From the NCBI GenBank assembly GCA_003216955.1, contig QCHZ01000003.1, positions 156,753 through 220,752 of the forward strand: DNA of 64,000 nt. The letters are read 5' to 3'. Both the position numbers and the translations under genes were made by a program. The stretch is from Prochlorococcus sp. AG-402-I21. GTDB lineage: Bacteria; Cyanobacteriota; Cyanobacteriia; PCC-6307; Cyanobiaceae. The notes under the pieces are model-generated. The model did no database searches. It was not told where the DNA came from and was given only the letters and a program-made list of their open reading frames with translations. This document shows positions 30,050 through 38,742 of this stretch, piece by piece (the first letter of the stretch is position 1; every line of letters starts with the position of its first letter).

Positions 30050-32569
30050 TTATTTTTCACAACTTATCTCTACAGGTAATGGTTTAACTTTCCATATTGA
30101 CTGACAATATTCTCTTATAGATCTGTCTGATGAGAAAAATCCTGACCTTGCTGTGTTTAATAGTGCCATACGATTCCATTTTTGACTCTTTTTCCACGCT
30201 TTACTTACCTCATCTTGTGCACGGAGGTAATCGTCAAAATCTGCCATAACAAAGAAAGGATCGTTCCCCGTCAAATTATTTATTATTGGTCTAAACAGCT
30301 CACTATCGCCGTTACTAAAATGACCAACGTCTATTAAATTAAGAGTTTCTTGTAGTTCATTTGATTCCTTAATAAAGCTATTGGGACTATAACCTCGATC
30401 TCTTAATTCCATGATTTCTGATTCAGTCTTACCAAACAAAAAGAAATTTTCAGCTCCCACTCTTTCTCTAATTTCTACATTAGCTCCATCAAGTGTTCCA
30501 ATTGTTAATGCACCATTCATCGCGAATTTCATATTCCCAGTTCCTGAAGCTTCTTTACCAGCAGTTGAAATCTGCTCAGAAAGATCAGTTGCTGGATAGA
30601 CTTGTTCACCTAGCTTTACATTGTAGTCAGGAAGAAAAACTACCCTTAGTAATCCATCCATATCAGGATCTGCATTCACTACATCTGCAATTCCATTAAT
30701 AAATCTAATCATTAACTTAGCCATGAAATAACCTGGCGCCGCTTTGCCACCAAAAATGACGGTACGCGGTGCAATATTTTTTGTTATTCCATTTTTAATT
30801 CTTAGATATTGGGCAATGACTTGCAGAGCATTCAAGTGCTGTCTCTTATATTGGTGAATTCTTTTGACTTGAACATCAAATAAACTTGAGGGATCTACCA
30901 GAACACCAGTTTGTCTGTGTATGTATCCAGCTAGTTTCCTTTTCCCAGAAAGTTTAGCTGATGCAAATAGATCTAAGAAATTAGAGTCATTTTCTTTTTT
31001 TTCTAATTCTAGTAAAAGGTCCATATTAGTAATCCAATTTGGACCAATCTCTTTGTCAAGAAGTTTAGAAAGTTCAGGATTTGCTAAAGCTACCCATCTA
31101 CGTGGAGTAACTCCATTGGTGACGTTAGTGAATTTTTCAGGCCAGAGTTCTGCAAATTCAGGTAGTAATTGTCTTTTGATTAAATCTGAATGAAGTGCAG
31201 CTACTCCATTTACATGATGTGCTCCAATTGTCGCTAAATGCGCCATACGTATAGCTTTCCCACCTTCTTCATCAATAATTGAAAGCTTCCTTAAGATTGA
31301 GTCATTTCCAGGGTACTTGAGTCTTACTTGTTGCAAGAATCTCCTATTTATTTCATAGATAAGTTCTAAATGCCTGGGTAGCAAGTCTTTAAAAAGGCTA
31401 AGGTCCCATTTCTCGAGAGCTTCGGGCAATAAAGTGTGGTTTGTATAGGCTACCGATCTGTTGGTGATTTCCCATGCGTTATCCCAATCCAATCTATGTT
31501 GATCAATTAAGAGTCTCATTAACTCTGCAACTGCAATAGCTGGATGAGTATCGTTCAGTTGTACGGTCCAGTGATTAGGGAACTCCTCAACAGCTATTGA
31601 ACGCTTTTCTAGGCTTCGAAGCATATCTTGTAAGGAACAACTTACAAAAAAGTGTTGTTGCTTTAAACGTAATCTTCTTCCTTCATCTGTTCCATCATTG
31701 GGATAAAGAACTTTTGACAAAGTTTCTGATGCAACTTTCTCTTCAACAGCACCGTAGTAATCGCCAATATTGAAAGCGTAGAAATCAAAACTTTCAGTTG
31801 CATCAGCTCTCCATAATCTCAATCGATCACAACTATTAACTCGATAACCAAGAACAGGGACATCATGTGGAACCCCAATCGCGTGTTCGCTTGGGATCCA
31901 TCTAGAGCGATAGTTCCCATTGTCATCGGTATAGCTCTCAGTTTGGCCTCCAAAACCGACTAAGCAAGCTTCATCAGGCTGGGGTAATTCCCAGGGCCAT
32001 CCACCTTTGAGCCATTTATCAGTAACTTCTACTTGCCAACCATCTCTGATTAATTGGTTGAAAATACCAAATTCATACCTTATCCCATATCCAACTGCAG
32101 GTACCTGAAGACTTGCAAGTGATTCCATGTAACAAGCTGCAAGTCTCCCCAATCCACCATTCCCAAGCCCAGGTTCTTCCTCTACTTCCAAAATCTCATT
32201 TAGAGATTCAATTCCAAACCTTTTAAGAGCTTCTTCTGCCTCTTTTTTGATGCCTAGATTTAGTAAATTATTATTTAGTTGAGGGCCTATTAAGAATTCA
32301 GCAGAAAGATATGCAACTGTTTTTTGAGGTCTTGCTCGGATTGTTTCTTGACTTGTTAAATATCTACTCATCAATCTGTCTCTAACAGCAAAGCTCAAAG
32401 CCATATAGAGATCTCTCAGACTTGCCGATGTAGCAAGTTTGCCGAGGGTGAAAAAGAGATGTTCAGTCATTCCATCGAAGACTGCATCAGCATCCATGCC
32501 AGCCCTAACCGGATCCGCATAGCATCCTGGGGTCGGCAGACGCAGGTCTAGTGACTGGGAGCTGCTCAT
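30050..32569 (-). CDS. glgP: Glycogen phosphorylase
   Basis: GlgP releases glucose-1-phosphate from glycogen, which cyanobacteria use at night. The 839-residue protein has GNGGLGRLAACYMESLASL in the N-terminal half. The pyridoxal-phosphate site is EASGTGNMKFAMNGALTIGT, with the Lys that binds the cofactor. VQVKRIHQYKRQHLN and TVIFGGKAAPGYFMAK are also present. Length is typical. It is divergent from the CPA2 antiporter across about 160 bp. Confidence 0.97.
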   Translation of the reverse strand: MSSSQSLDLRLPTPGCYADPVRAGMDADAVFDGMTEHLFFTLGKLATSASLRDLYMALSFAVRDRLMSRYLTSQETIRARPQKTVAYLSAEFLIGPQLNNNLLNLGIKKEAEEALKRFGIESLNEILEVEEEPGLGNGGLGRLAACYMESLASLQVPAVGYGIRYEFGIFNQLIRDGWQVEVTDKWLKGGWPWELPQPDEACLVGFGGQTESYTDDNGNYRSRWIPSEHAIGVPHDVPVLGYRVNSCDRLRLWRADATESFDFYAFNIGDYYGAVEEKVASETLSKVLYPNDGTDEGRRLRLKQQHFFVSCSLQDMLRSLEKRSIAVEEFPNHWTVQLNDTHPAIAVAELMRLLIDQHRLDWDNAWEITNRSVAYTNHTLLPEALEKWDLSLFKDLLPRHLELIYEINRRFLQQVRLKYPGNDSILRKLSIIDEEGGKAIRMAHLATIGAHHVNGVAALHSDLIKRQLLPEFAELWPEKFTNVTNGVTPRRWVALANPELSKLLDKEIGPNWITNMDLLLELEKKENDSNFLDLFASAKLSGKRKLAGYIHRQTGVLVDPSSLFDVQVKRIHQYKRQHLNALQVIAQYLRIKNGITKNIAPRTVIFGGKAAPGYFMAKLMIRFINGIADVVNADPDMDGLLRVVFLPDYNVKLGEQVYPATDLSEQISTAGKEASGTGNMKFAMNGALTIGTLDGANVEIRERVGAENFFLFGKTESEIMELRDRGYSPNSFIKESNELQETLNLIDVGHFSNGDSELFRPIINNLTGNDPFFVMADFDDYLRAQDEVSKAWKKSQKWNRMALLNTARSGFFSSDRSIREYCQSIWKVKPLPVEISCEK

Positions 32570-32732
32570 AAAGGCATCAAATGTTTCTGGACGCTAGCCA
32601 ATAAAGCTTTAGTAATCAGTTAGTAACTTCAGATCCACACCTTGTTGATTAAGTCTCCTTTGATACTTATGCCAAATATGCCCTGTGATTAGGTAATTTA
32701 TGTCTTAAAGAAAAGGCTTTTTTAGAAACCTG

Positions 32733-34106
32733 ATGGTATTAATTCCTTTAGTCTCAGCCCTGAATTCGCATGACGTTGAGGTCGCGGAAACATTGATAGG
32801 AGTCATTAATTTCTTAATGATCTTTGTTGCGGCAAGGACTTTGGCTGAAATTCTAGTTAGACTAAGTTTGCCTACAATCGTCGGTGAACTTCTTGCGGGA
32901 GTTTTAATTGGTGCCTCTGGATTACATCTACTATTACCGCCAAGTGCTCATGCTGAATTAAACCAAGGTTTTGTTTCTGTTATTAGTACACTTGCTTCAG
33001 TACCCAAAGAAGCAGTCCCGGATATTTATTTTGAAACTTTTCCATCATTACAGGCAGTAGCAACATTAGGGCTATACGCTTTGCTATTTCTGACCGGTCT
33101 GGAAAGTGAATTAGAGGAGCTTGTAGCAGTTGGAGCGCAAGCATTCACTGTTGCAATGGCGGGGGTGATTTTGCCATTTGCTTTTGGAACTTTTGGATTA
33201 ATGTTTATTTTCCAAGTAGATATCATTCCTGCGATATTTGCTGGTGCATCTATGACCGCCACAAGTATAGGTATTACTGCAAGTGTCTTTGGCGAACTTG
33301 GATATTTAAAAACTAGAGAGGGTCAAATTGTTATTGGAGCTGCAGTTCTAGATGACATACTTGGAATTGTAATTCTTGCCGTTGTAGTTGCACTTGCTAC
33401 GGGCGGATCATTGCAAATTGCTCCCATCGTCAAATTAGTACTAGCTGCAACTGTTTTTGTTATTGCTGCAATTGCTTTGAGTAGAACAGCTGCTCCAGCC
33501 TTTGATTGGTTGCTTGAAAGACTTAAAGCTCCTGGAGCTGTTGTTGTAGCTTCGTTCGTCATATTAGTCCTGAGCTGTTTTGTTGCTACTGCTATTGGTC
33601 TAGAAGCTGCTTTGGGCGCCTTTGCAGCTGGCTTGATACTCAGTAGTTCAAAGAATAATCATGCAATTCAACAATCTGTTTTGCCTTTAGTATCTCTATT
33701 CGCAACTATTTTCTTTGTTCTTGTAGGCGCGGGTATGGATTTGTCTGTAATAAATCCTCTTGATCCTGAGAGTCGATCTGCTCTAATTGTTGCTGGGTTC
33801 TTATTTATTGTTGCAATTGTTGGAAAAATTGCAGCTGGTTGGTCCTTTGTCATTGATAAACCAACAAATCGATTGGTAGTTGGCTTGGGAATGATGCCTC
33901 GAGGTGAGGTCGGATTGATATTTTTAGGATTAGGAACAAGTGCTGGGTTGCTTACTCCTTCCCTTGAGGCTGCAATATTGTTAATGGTTATTGGAACTAC
34001 TTTCTTAGCTCCTGTGTTGCTAAGAGTCGTTCTGAAAGATAAACCCCCTTCAGGTGGAAATTCTATTCCTGATGATGTAGCAGCTGATCCAGTGGGGTTA
34101 GTTTAG
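32733..34106 (+). CDS. CPA2-family Na+/H+ (or K+/H+) antiporter
   Basis: The 457-residue membrane protein has about 12 hydrophobic segments. It carries the CPA2 signatures LSLPTIVGELLAGVLIG and FLTGLE near the N-terminus. The ion-binding double aspartate is in AAVLDDILGIVIL. PRGEVGLIFLGLG lies near the C-terminus. No regulatory RCK/TrkA domain follows. Sodium export or pH control in a marine cell is the likely role, but the ion cannot be read from sequence. Confidence 0.88.
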   Translation: MVLIPLVSALNSHDVEVAETLIGVINFLMIFVAARTLAEILVRLSLPTIVGELLAGVLIGASGLHLLLPPSAHAELNQGFVSVISTLASVPKEAVPDIYFETFPSLQAVATLGLYALLFLTGLESELEELVAVGAQAFTVAMAGVILPFAFGTFGLMFIFQVDIIPAIFAGASMTATSIGITASVFGELGYLKTREGQIVIGAAVLDDILGIVILAVVVALATGGSLQIAPIVKLVLAATVFVIAAIALSRTAAPAFDWLLERLKAPGAVVVASFVILVLSCFVATAIGLEAALGAFAAGLILSSSKNNHAIQQSVLPLVSLFATIFFVLVGAGMDLSVINPLDPESRSALIVAGFLFIVAIVGKIAAGWSFVIDKPTNRLVVGLGMMPRGEVGLIFLGLGTSAGLLTPSLEAAILLMVIGTTFLAPVLLRVVLKDKPPSGGNSIPDDVAADPVGLV

Positions 34107-34149
34107 AAAATTAGTGAAAATTATTTTTTCAAAAAGGTGAGGAAATTTC

Positions 34150-34185
34150 GAAAGAAAGAAATAAGTGATTTTATTTCTTTCTTTC
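34150..34185 (+). terminator. Perfect 15-bp hairpin after the antiporter gene
   Basis: A purine-rich arm at 34150-34164 pairs without mismatch with 34171-34185 around a 6-base loop. It lies 43 bp after the antiporter stop and 40 bp before the hydrolase start. No T-tract follows, so termination efficiency is uncertain. Confidence 0.6.
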
Positions 34186-34225
34186 AATGATTTACTAAGA
34201 TCTACATATGTGAATTTATTCTTAA

Positions 34226-35137
34226 ATGGTTTCCTCAGTTGTAGAAAAAAATCTTTCTGATTGGAAATTCTTAGGTCATCCTGTTCACAGTTTGAGTATT
34301 GTTCCTGAAGATCAAAAAAATAAAACTGATAAAGAAAAAGGACCAGCAATTCTTTTAATTCATGGCTTTGGTGCCTCTACAACACATTGGAGGCACAATT
34401 TACCAGTACTTGGAAAGAAGTATGAAGTTCACGCTTTAGATCTACTTGGCTTTGGTAAAAGTTCTAAACCTGGCGGTCTTGCTTATGGAGGTTCACTTTG
34501 GAAAGATCAGATAGTCTCATACGTCAAAGAGAATATTGGGAGACCAACAATACTTGTTGGTAACTCACTTGGAGGATATGCCGCGCTTGCCAGTGGTGCT
34601 GCTTTGGGCTTAGAGGCAGCAGGTGTTGTTTTATTAAATGCTGCTGGTTATTTTAGTGAGGATAAAAAACCAACAACTGGATTTTGGGCTACTGCTAGAA
34701 AAACTGTTGCTGGTATCTTCCTTAAAAACGCCTTATTGCAAAGAATAATTTTTGAAAATCTTAGACAGCCATCCACAATTAAACGTACTTTAAACCAAGT
34801 TTATATTGATACATCAAATGTTGATGATGAACTAATAGAAGCCATACGAAAACCATCTTTGGATGCTGGGGCTTTTAATGTCTTTAAAAGTGTGTTTGAC
34901 CCTGCAGGGCCTCAGGGAAGACCACTTGATGAATTGTTTGCTCAGTTGAAAGTACCATTGCTATTGCTCTGGGGTAATCGAGACCCTTGGATGAATGCAC
35001 CTGGTAAAAGAGCAACCTATAAAAAACACACCCCAGAAAATACAAAAGAAGTTGTTTTAGATGCTGGTCATTGTCCTCATGATGAAGTTCCTGATCAAGT
35101 TAATTCCGCTCTTTTAGAATGGATTGAACAGCTTTAA
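34226..35137 (+). CDS. Alpha/beta hydrolase
   Basis: The 303-residue protein has the oxyanion-hole motif LLIHGFGAS near residue 44 and the nucleophile elbow GNSLGG with Ser114. The acid is in WGNRDPWMN and the catalytic His in DAGHCPHDEVP. It belongs to the large esterase/epoxide hydrolase group. In phototrophs similar proteins include chlorophyll- and pheophytin-acting hydrolases, but nothing here fixes the substrate. It starts a run of plus-strand metabolic genes and is followed after 3 bp by an epimerase-like gene. Confidence 0.87.
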   Translation: MVSSVVEKNLSDWKFLGHPVHSLSIVPEDQKNKTDKEKGPAILLIHGFGASTTHWRHNLPVLGKKYEVHALDLLGFGKSSKPGGLAYGGSLWKDQIVSYVKENIGRPTILVGNSLGGYAALASGAALGLEAAGVVLLNAAGYFSEDKKPTTGFWATARKTVAGIFLKNALLQRIIFENLRQPSTIKRTLNQVYIDTSNVDDELIEAIRKPSLDAGAFNVFKSVFDPAGPQGRPLDELFAQLKVPLLLLWGNRDPWMNAPGKRATYKKHTPENTKEVVLDAGHCPHDEVPDQVNSALLEWIEQL

Positions 35138-35140
35138 CCC

Positions 35141-35998
35141 ATGCCAGTCAGTTTTGAGAAGAAGACAAGTCCTTATCCTCATTGGGAATATTCAAATACT
35201 GAATACGATTCATTAATAAGAATTGTTCCTGAAAGAGGAGGATTGATTACTGAATGGCGAAGTGAAGGTAAAGACCTTTTGTATTTTGATTTAGAGCGTT
35301 TCCTGGATGAAGAAAAAAGTGTCAGAGGTGGAATTCCTATACTTTTTCCCATCTGCGGTGATTTATCTGAAAGTTATTTAATTGGCGGTAATAAGCATTG
35401 TTTGAAACAGCATGGTTTCGCAAGAGATTTACCTTGGTCAGTTGATTTATTAAAAGACACATTAGGAATCAGGCTAAAGCTAGTTGATACAAAAGATTCA
35501 CGTTTTTGTTTTCCTTTCTTTTTTACCCTTTTGATGGATGTTTACTTGAAAGAAAAAAGTCTTCATATATCCGTGAAGATTTATAATCAGGGTCAAGAAT
35601 CTATGCCTTTTAGTTTTGGCCTGCATCCATATTTTAAGGTTTCAAATTTACACAATACAAAGATTGATGGGTTACCTGAGAAATGTATTGATCAAACAAA
35701 TATGAAAGTAACTAATGCTTCTGACCAAATAAGAATTTTAGATAAAGGAGTTGATTTTCTTTCTTATCCCTCTAGTTCGGTTAAGCTTTACGATTGTTTA
35801 TCTAGAAACGTAATAGAATTAATTCATCAAGAGCCAATGGATACAACTGTAATATGGACTGATCCGCCCAGAGAAATGGTTTGTCTTGAGCCATGGACTA
35901 GCCCAAGAAATTCATTGGTGACTGGAGATAGAAAACTTGAAATCAAACCAGAAGAATATATAGAATTATTTACTACTTTTAAACATAATTCTTTTTAG
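35141..35998 (+). CDS. Aldose-1-epimerase-like (galactose mutarotase fold)
   Basis: The 285-residue protein has GGIPILFPICG, KQHGFARDLPW with a catalytic-type His, GLHPYFKV with the second His, and CLEPWTSPRN with the catalytic Glu. These fit the aldose/hexose-6-phosphate epimerase family, which interconverts sugar anomers. The substrate is unknown. It starts 3 bp after the hydrolase gene, so the two are probably cotranscribed. Confidence 0.85.
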   Translation: MPVSFEKKTSPYPHWEYSNTEYDSLIRIVPERGGLITEWRSEGKDLLYFDLERFLDEEKSVRGGIPILFPICGDLSESYLIGGNKHCLKQHGFARDLPWSVDLLKDTLGIRLKLVDTKDSRFCFPFFFTLLMDVYLKEKSLHISVKIYNQGQESMPFSFGLHPYFKVSNLHNTKIDGLPEKCIDQTNMKVTNASDQIRILDKGVDFLSYPSSSVKLYDCLSRNVIELIHQEPMDTTVIWTDPPREMVCLEPWTSPRNSLVTGDRKLEIKPEEYIELFTTFKHNSF

Positions 35999-36117
35999 TT
36001 TTTTAAGTTATTCAGGAGCATAATTTTTCACTAATTACATTTTAATTTATAATTTTTTTGTATCACAAATATTTCAATATTTTGTTCGTTTTTGCATCTA
36101 TCATCAATATATTATAG

Positions 36118-36145
36118 ATTCATCATTCATGAATTTGTGATGAAT
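36118..36145 (+). promoter_or_regulatory. Palindrome abutting the hydroxy-acid oxidase start
   Basis: Eight-base arms at 36118-36125 and 36138-36145 are complementary and enclose a second palindrome, TTCATGAA (36126-36133). The outer stem ends one base before the ATG at 36147. It could be an operator or an RNA hairpin that limits ribosome access. Confidence 0.4.
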
Positions 36146-36146
36146 A

Positions 36147-37331
36147 ATGTTAGGAGCAGATGTTTCCTCACCAGGCGTACTTAATATTGAGGACCTCAGG
36201 TCTAGAGCTAAAAATCGTCTACCGGCAATGGTTTTTAACTATATAGATAGTGGTGCAGATAGAGAACAAACACTTTCACAAAATTGCAACGCATATAATG
36301 AAATTTTATTTAGACCTAGATGTGCAGTTTCTGTTCCATCGTGTGATCTTGGAATATCTGTTTTAAATCAGAAATTTCAACTTCCATTCCTGTTGGGACC
36401 AGTAGGGAGTAGCAGAATGTTCTATCCCCAAGGAGAGGTAGTTGCGGCTAGAGAGGCAGGCAAAGCAGGAACTGGATATACTTTGTCGACTCTCTCAGGT
36501 TGTTTATTAGAAGATGTTAAGGCGGCTACAAACGGGCCAGCTTGGTATCAGCTTTATTTATTAGGTGGTAAAGAAGTCGCTTTGAAAACAATTGCTAGAG
36601 CCAAAGAAGCTGGATTCTCAGCAATTGTTGTAACTATTGACACGCCCGTATCTGGTTTAAGGGAAAGAGATATGCGATCAGGAACCCAACAACTTTTATC
36701 GATGAATCCTTTTGAGATGCTTCCTTATATTCCTCAAATATTAGTTAAACCATGCTGGATGACTCAATGGTTGAGTGATGGAGGCTTGATGAGTTTTCCA
36801 AATGTTCAACTTGATGATGGACCTATGGGATACACGGCAATTGGCCCTGCTTTAGAACAATCAGTTGTTACCTGGGAGGATCTTCAATGGATACGCGAAG
36901 CCTGGGGTGGGAAAATTATTGTTAAGGGTATACATATTGGTGATGACGCAAAAAAAGCGATGGATCTAGGTGCTGATGCGATCGTTATTTCTAATCATGG
37001 AGCTAGGCAACTTGATAGCGTTGCTCCCACGATTCGTGTTTTACCTGAAATTTTAGCTGCGGTTGATGGGAAAATAGATGTTTTGCTTGATGGAGGCATT
37101 CGCAGGGGTAGTGATGTTGTTAAAGCATTATGTCTTGGCGCGAAAGGAGTTTTGATAGGTAGAGCCTATGCGTATGGACTTGCTGCTGCAGGAGGGAAAG
37201 GCGTAGCCAGAGCTATAGAAATTCTTCAAACAGATATAGTGAGAACTATGAAACTATTAGGTTGTGGGTCTGTTGCCAATTTAAATAAATCTTATATTCA
37301 AGTTCCTGAAAGTTGGGAGAAATTCGAATAA
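36147..37331 (+). CDS. FMN-dependent alpha-hydroxy-acid dehydrogenase/oxidase
   Basis: The 394-residue protein belongs to the family of glycolate oxidase, L-lactate dehydrogenase LldD and L-lactate oxidase. The active-site signature SNHGARQLDSVAPTI contains the catalytic His. DGGIRRGSDVVKALCLGAKGVLIGR binds the FMN phosphate. N-terminal FNYIDSGADREQT and GTGYTLSTLSG are also family features. In cyanobacteria members act on L-lactate or glycolate; sequence reading alone cannot choose. It starts 31 bp ahead of the DUF1537 kinase on the same strand. Confidence 0.88.
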   Translation: MLGADVSSPGVLNIEDLRSRAKNRLPAMVFNYIDSGADREQTLSQNCNAYNEILFRPRCAVSVPSCDLGISVLNQKFQLPFLLGPVGSSRMFYPQGEVVAAREAGKAGTGYTLSTLSGCLLEDVKAATNGPAWYQLYLLGGKEVALKTIARAKEAGFSAIVVTIDTPVSGLRERDMRSGTQQLLSMNPFEMLPYIPQILVKPCWMTQWLSDGGLMSFPNVQLDDGPMGYTAIGPALEQSVVTWEDLQWIREAWGGKIIVKGIHIGDDAKKAMDLGADAIVISNHGARQLDSVAPTIRVLPEILAAVDGKIDVLLDGGIRRGSDVVKALCLGAKGVLIGRAYAYGLAAAGGKGVARAIEILQTDIVRTMKLLGCGSVANLNKSYIQVPESWEKFE

Positions 37332-37361
37332 ATCTTTGATTAAATAATAGATTAATTTTTT

Positions 37362-38714
37362 ATGAAAATAATTATTTTTGATGATGATCCGACTGGATCA
37401 CAAACGGTTTATGGATGTCCATTATTGTTGAATTGGGATGAGCAAACGCTTGCGAAAGCTTTTAATCAGTCGTCACCTTTAATATTTATACTTGCTAACA
37501 CAAGATCTTTATCCTCTATTTTAGCTGAAAAGAAAACCAGAGAAATTTGTTCATCAATAAAGAAGTTTTTTTTAAAACAAGGATATTCCAAAAATGATTA
37601 TTTTTTTATTAGTAGAGGTGATTCAACATTACGTGGCCATGGCGTTTTGGAACCTACACTTCTTGAGGAAGAATTAGGACCATTTCATGCAACATTTCAC
37701 ATTCCAGCTTTTTTGGAAGGTGGAAGAACAACTGAAGATGGTATTCATTATTTAAATGGAATACCAGTTCATAAGACCGATTTTGGACGTGATAATATTT
37801 TTGGATTTTCTACTAGTGACCTAGCAAAATGGATTGAAGAAAAAAGTTTTGGGAAGATACGTTCGGGTAATATTTTGCACGTTGAAATTAAACAATTAGA
37901 CATGGCTTTTAATAATGAAGATAGTTTTAAATTTCTTTTAAGCTTTTTGTCTAAATTAGAAAATAATGTTTCAGTAGTTGTGGATGCTAAATTACCTCAT
38001 CATTTAGAGGTATTAGCTAGGGCTATTAAATTAGTTTCTAAAGAAAAAAGATTTCTTTTCAGAACAGCTGCAAGCTTTATAAACGCTTTATCTGAATTAC
38101 CACCTAATCCTCTAGATACTGCAGATTTAGTATCTTTAAAATCGAAAAATAATCATTGTGAATATAAGCCAGGTTTGATAATGGTTGGCTCCCATGTGAA
38201 ATTAGCGACAGATCAATTAGAGGTTTTACTGAAAGATAATTCCTGTGAAGGTTTGGAAATACCAGTCAGTAAATTAGTTGATATTTTTGCTTTAGAGGAT
38301 TGTAAAGAGGAAATTTTAGAGCTGGAGGAAATTTTATTGTCGAAAATAGATAATATTTTGGATATAAAAAAAGTACCTGTTCTATATACAACTAGAGAAG
38401 AAATGAAGTTTTATTATTACTCTAAAAGAATGAATTTTGGACTGGAACTTGCAGAGTTTATGGCAATTTTGGTTGGGAAAATAAATAATAAGTTTGGTTA
38501 TATTATTAGTAAAGGTGGAATTACAACACAACTCTTGCTTAAAAAGGGATTGAATTTTAATCAAGTAGATTTAAAAGGGCAAATTTTACCAGGATTGTCA
38601 ATAGTAACAAGTAATTCTGATCAATACGATTTACCAGTAGTTACTTTCCCAGGCAATTTAGGTAATGAGAACACACTATTAGAATCATTTAGATTGATGG
38701 AGTCAAATTCTTAA
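37362..38714 (+). CDS. DUF1537 four-carbon acid-sugar kinase family protein
   Basis: The 450-residue protein opens with IIFDDDPTGSQTVYG, the DDxTG substrate motif of the OtnK/DtnK family. That family phosphorylates threonate, erythronate and related acid sugars. The N-terminal domain also has FFISRGDSTLRGH. The C-terminal nucleotide-binding domain has ISKGGITTQLLL and GQILPGLSIV. The substrate here is unknown; the gene is next to an FMN hydroxy-acid oxidase rather than the usual otn partners. It converges with icd. Confidence 0.82.
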   Translation: MKIIIFDDDPTGSQTVYGCPLLLNWDEQTLAKAFNQSSPLIFILANTRSLSSILAEKKTREICSSIKKFFLKQGYSKNDYFFISRGDSTLRGHGVLEPTLLEEELGPFHATFHIPAFLEGGRTTEDGIHYLNGIPVHKTDFGRDNIFGFSTSDLAKWIEEKSFGKIRSGNILHVEIKQLDMAFNNEDSFKFLLSFLSKLENNVSVVVDAKLPHHLEVLARAIKLVSKEKRFLFRTAASFINALSELPPNPLDTADLVSLKSKNNHCEYKPGLIMVGSHVKLATDQLEVLLKDNSCEGLEIPVSKLVDIFALEDCKEEILELEEILLSKIDNILDIKKVPVLYTTREEMKFYYYSKRMNFGLELAEFMAILVGKINNKFGYIISKGGITTQLLLKKGLNFNQVDLKGQILPGLSIVTSNSDQYDLPVVTFPGNLGNENTLLESFRLMESNS

Positions 38715-38736
38715 TTGTTTAAAGACTCTAAACAAT
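38714..38736. terminator. Small hairpin between the DUF1537 gene and icd
   Basis: An 8-bp stem (38714-38721 with 38729-38736) around a 7-base loop begins on the last base of the DUF1537 stop codon and ends 7 bp before the icd stop. It probably serves both genes. Confidence 0.5.
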
Positions 38737-38742
38737 ATCTAA

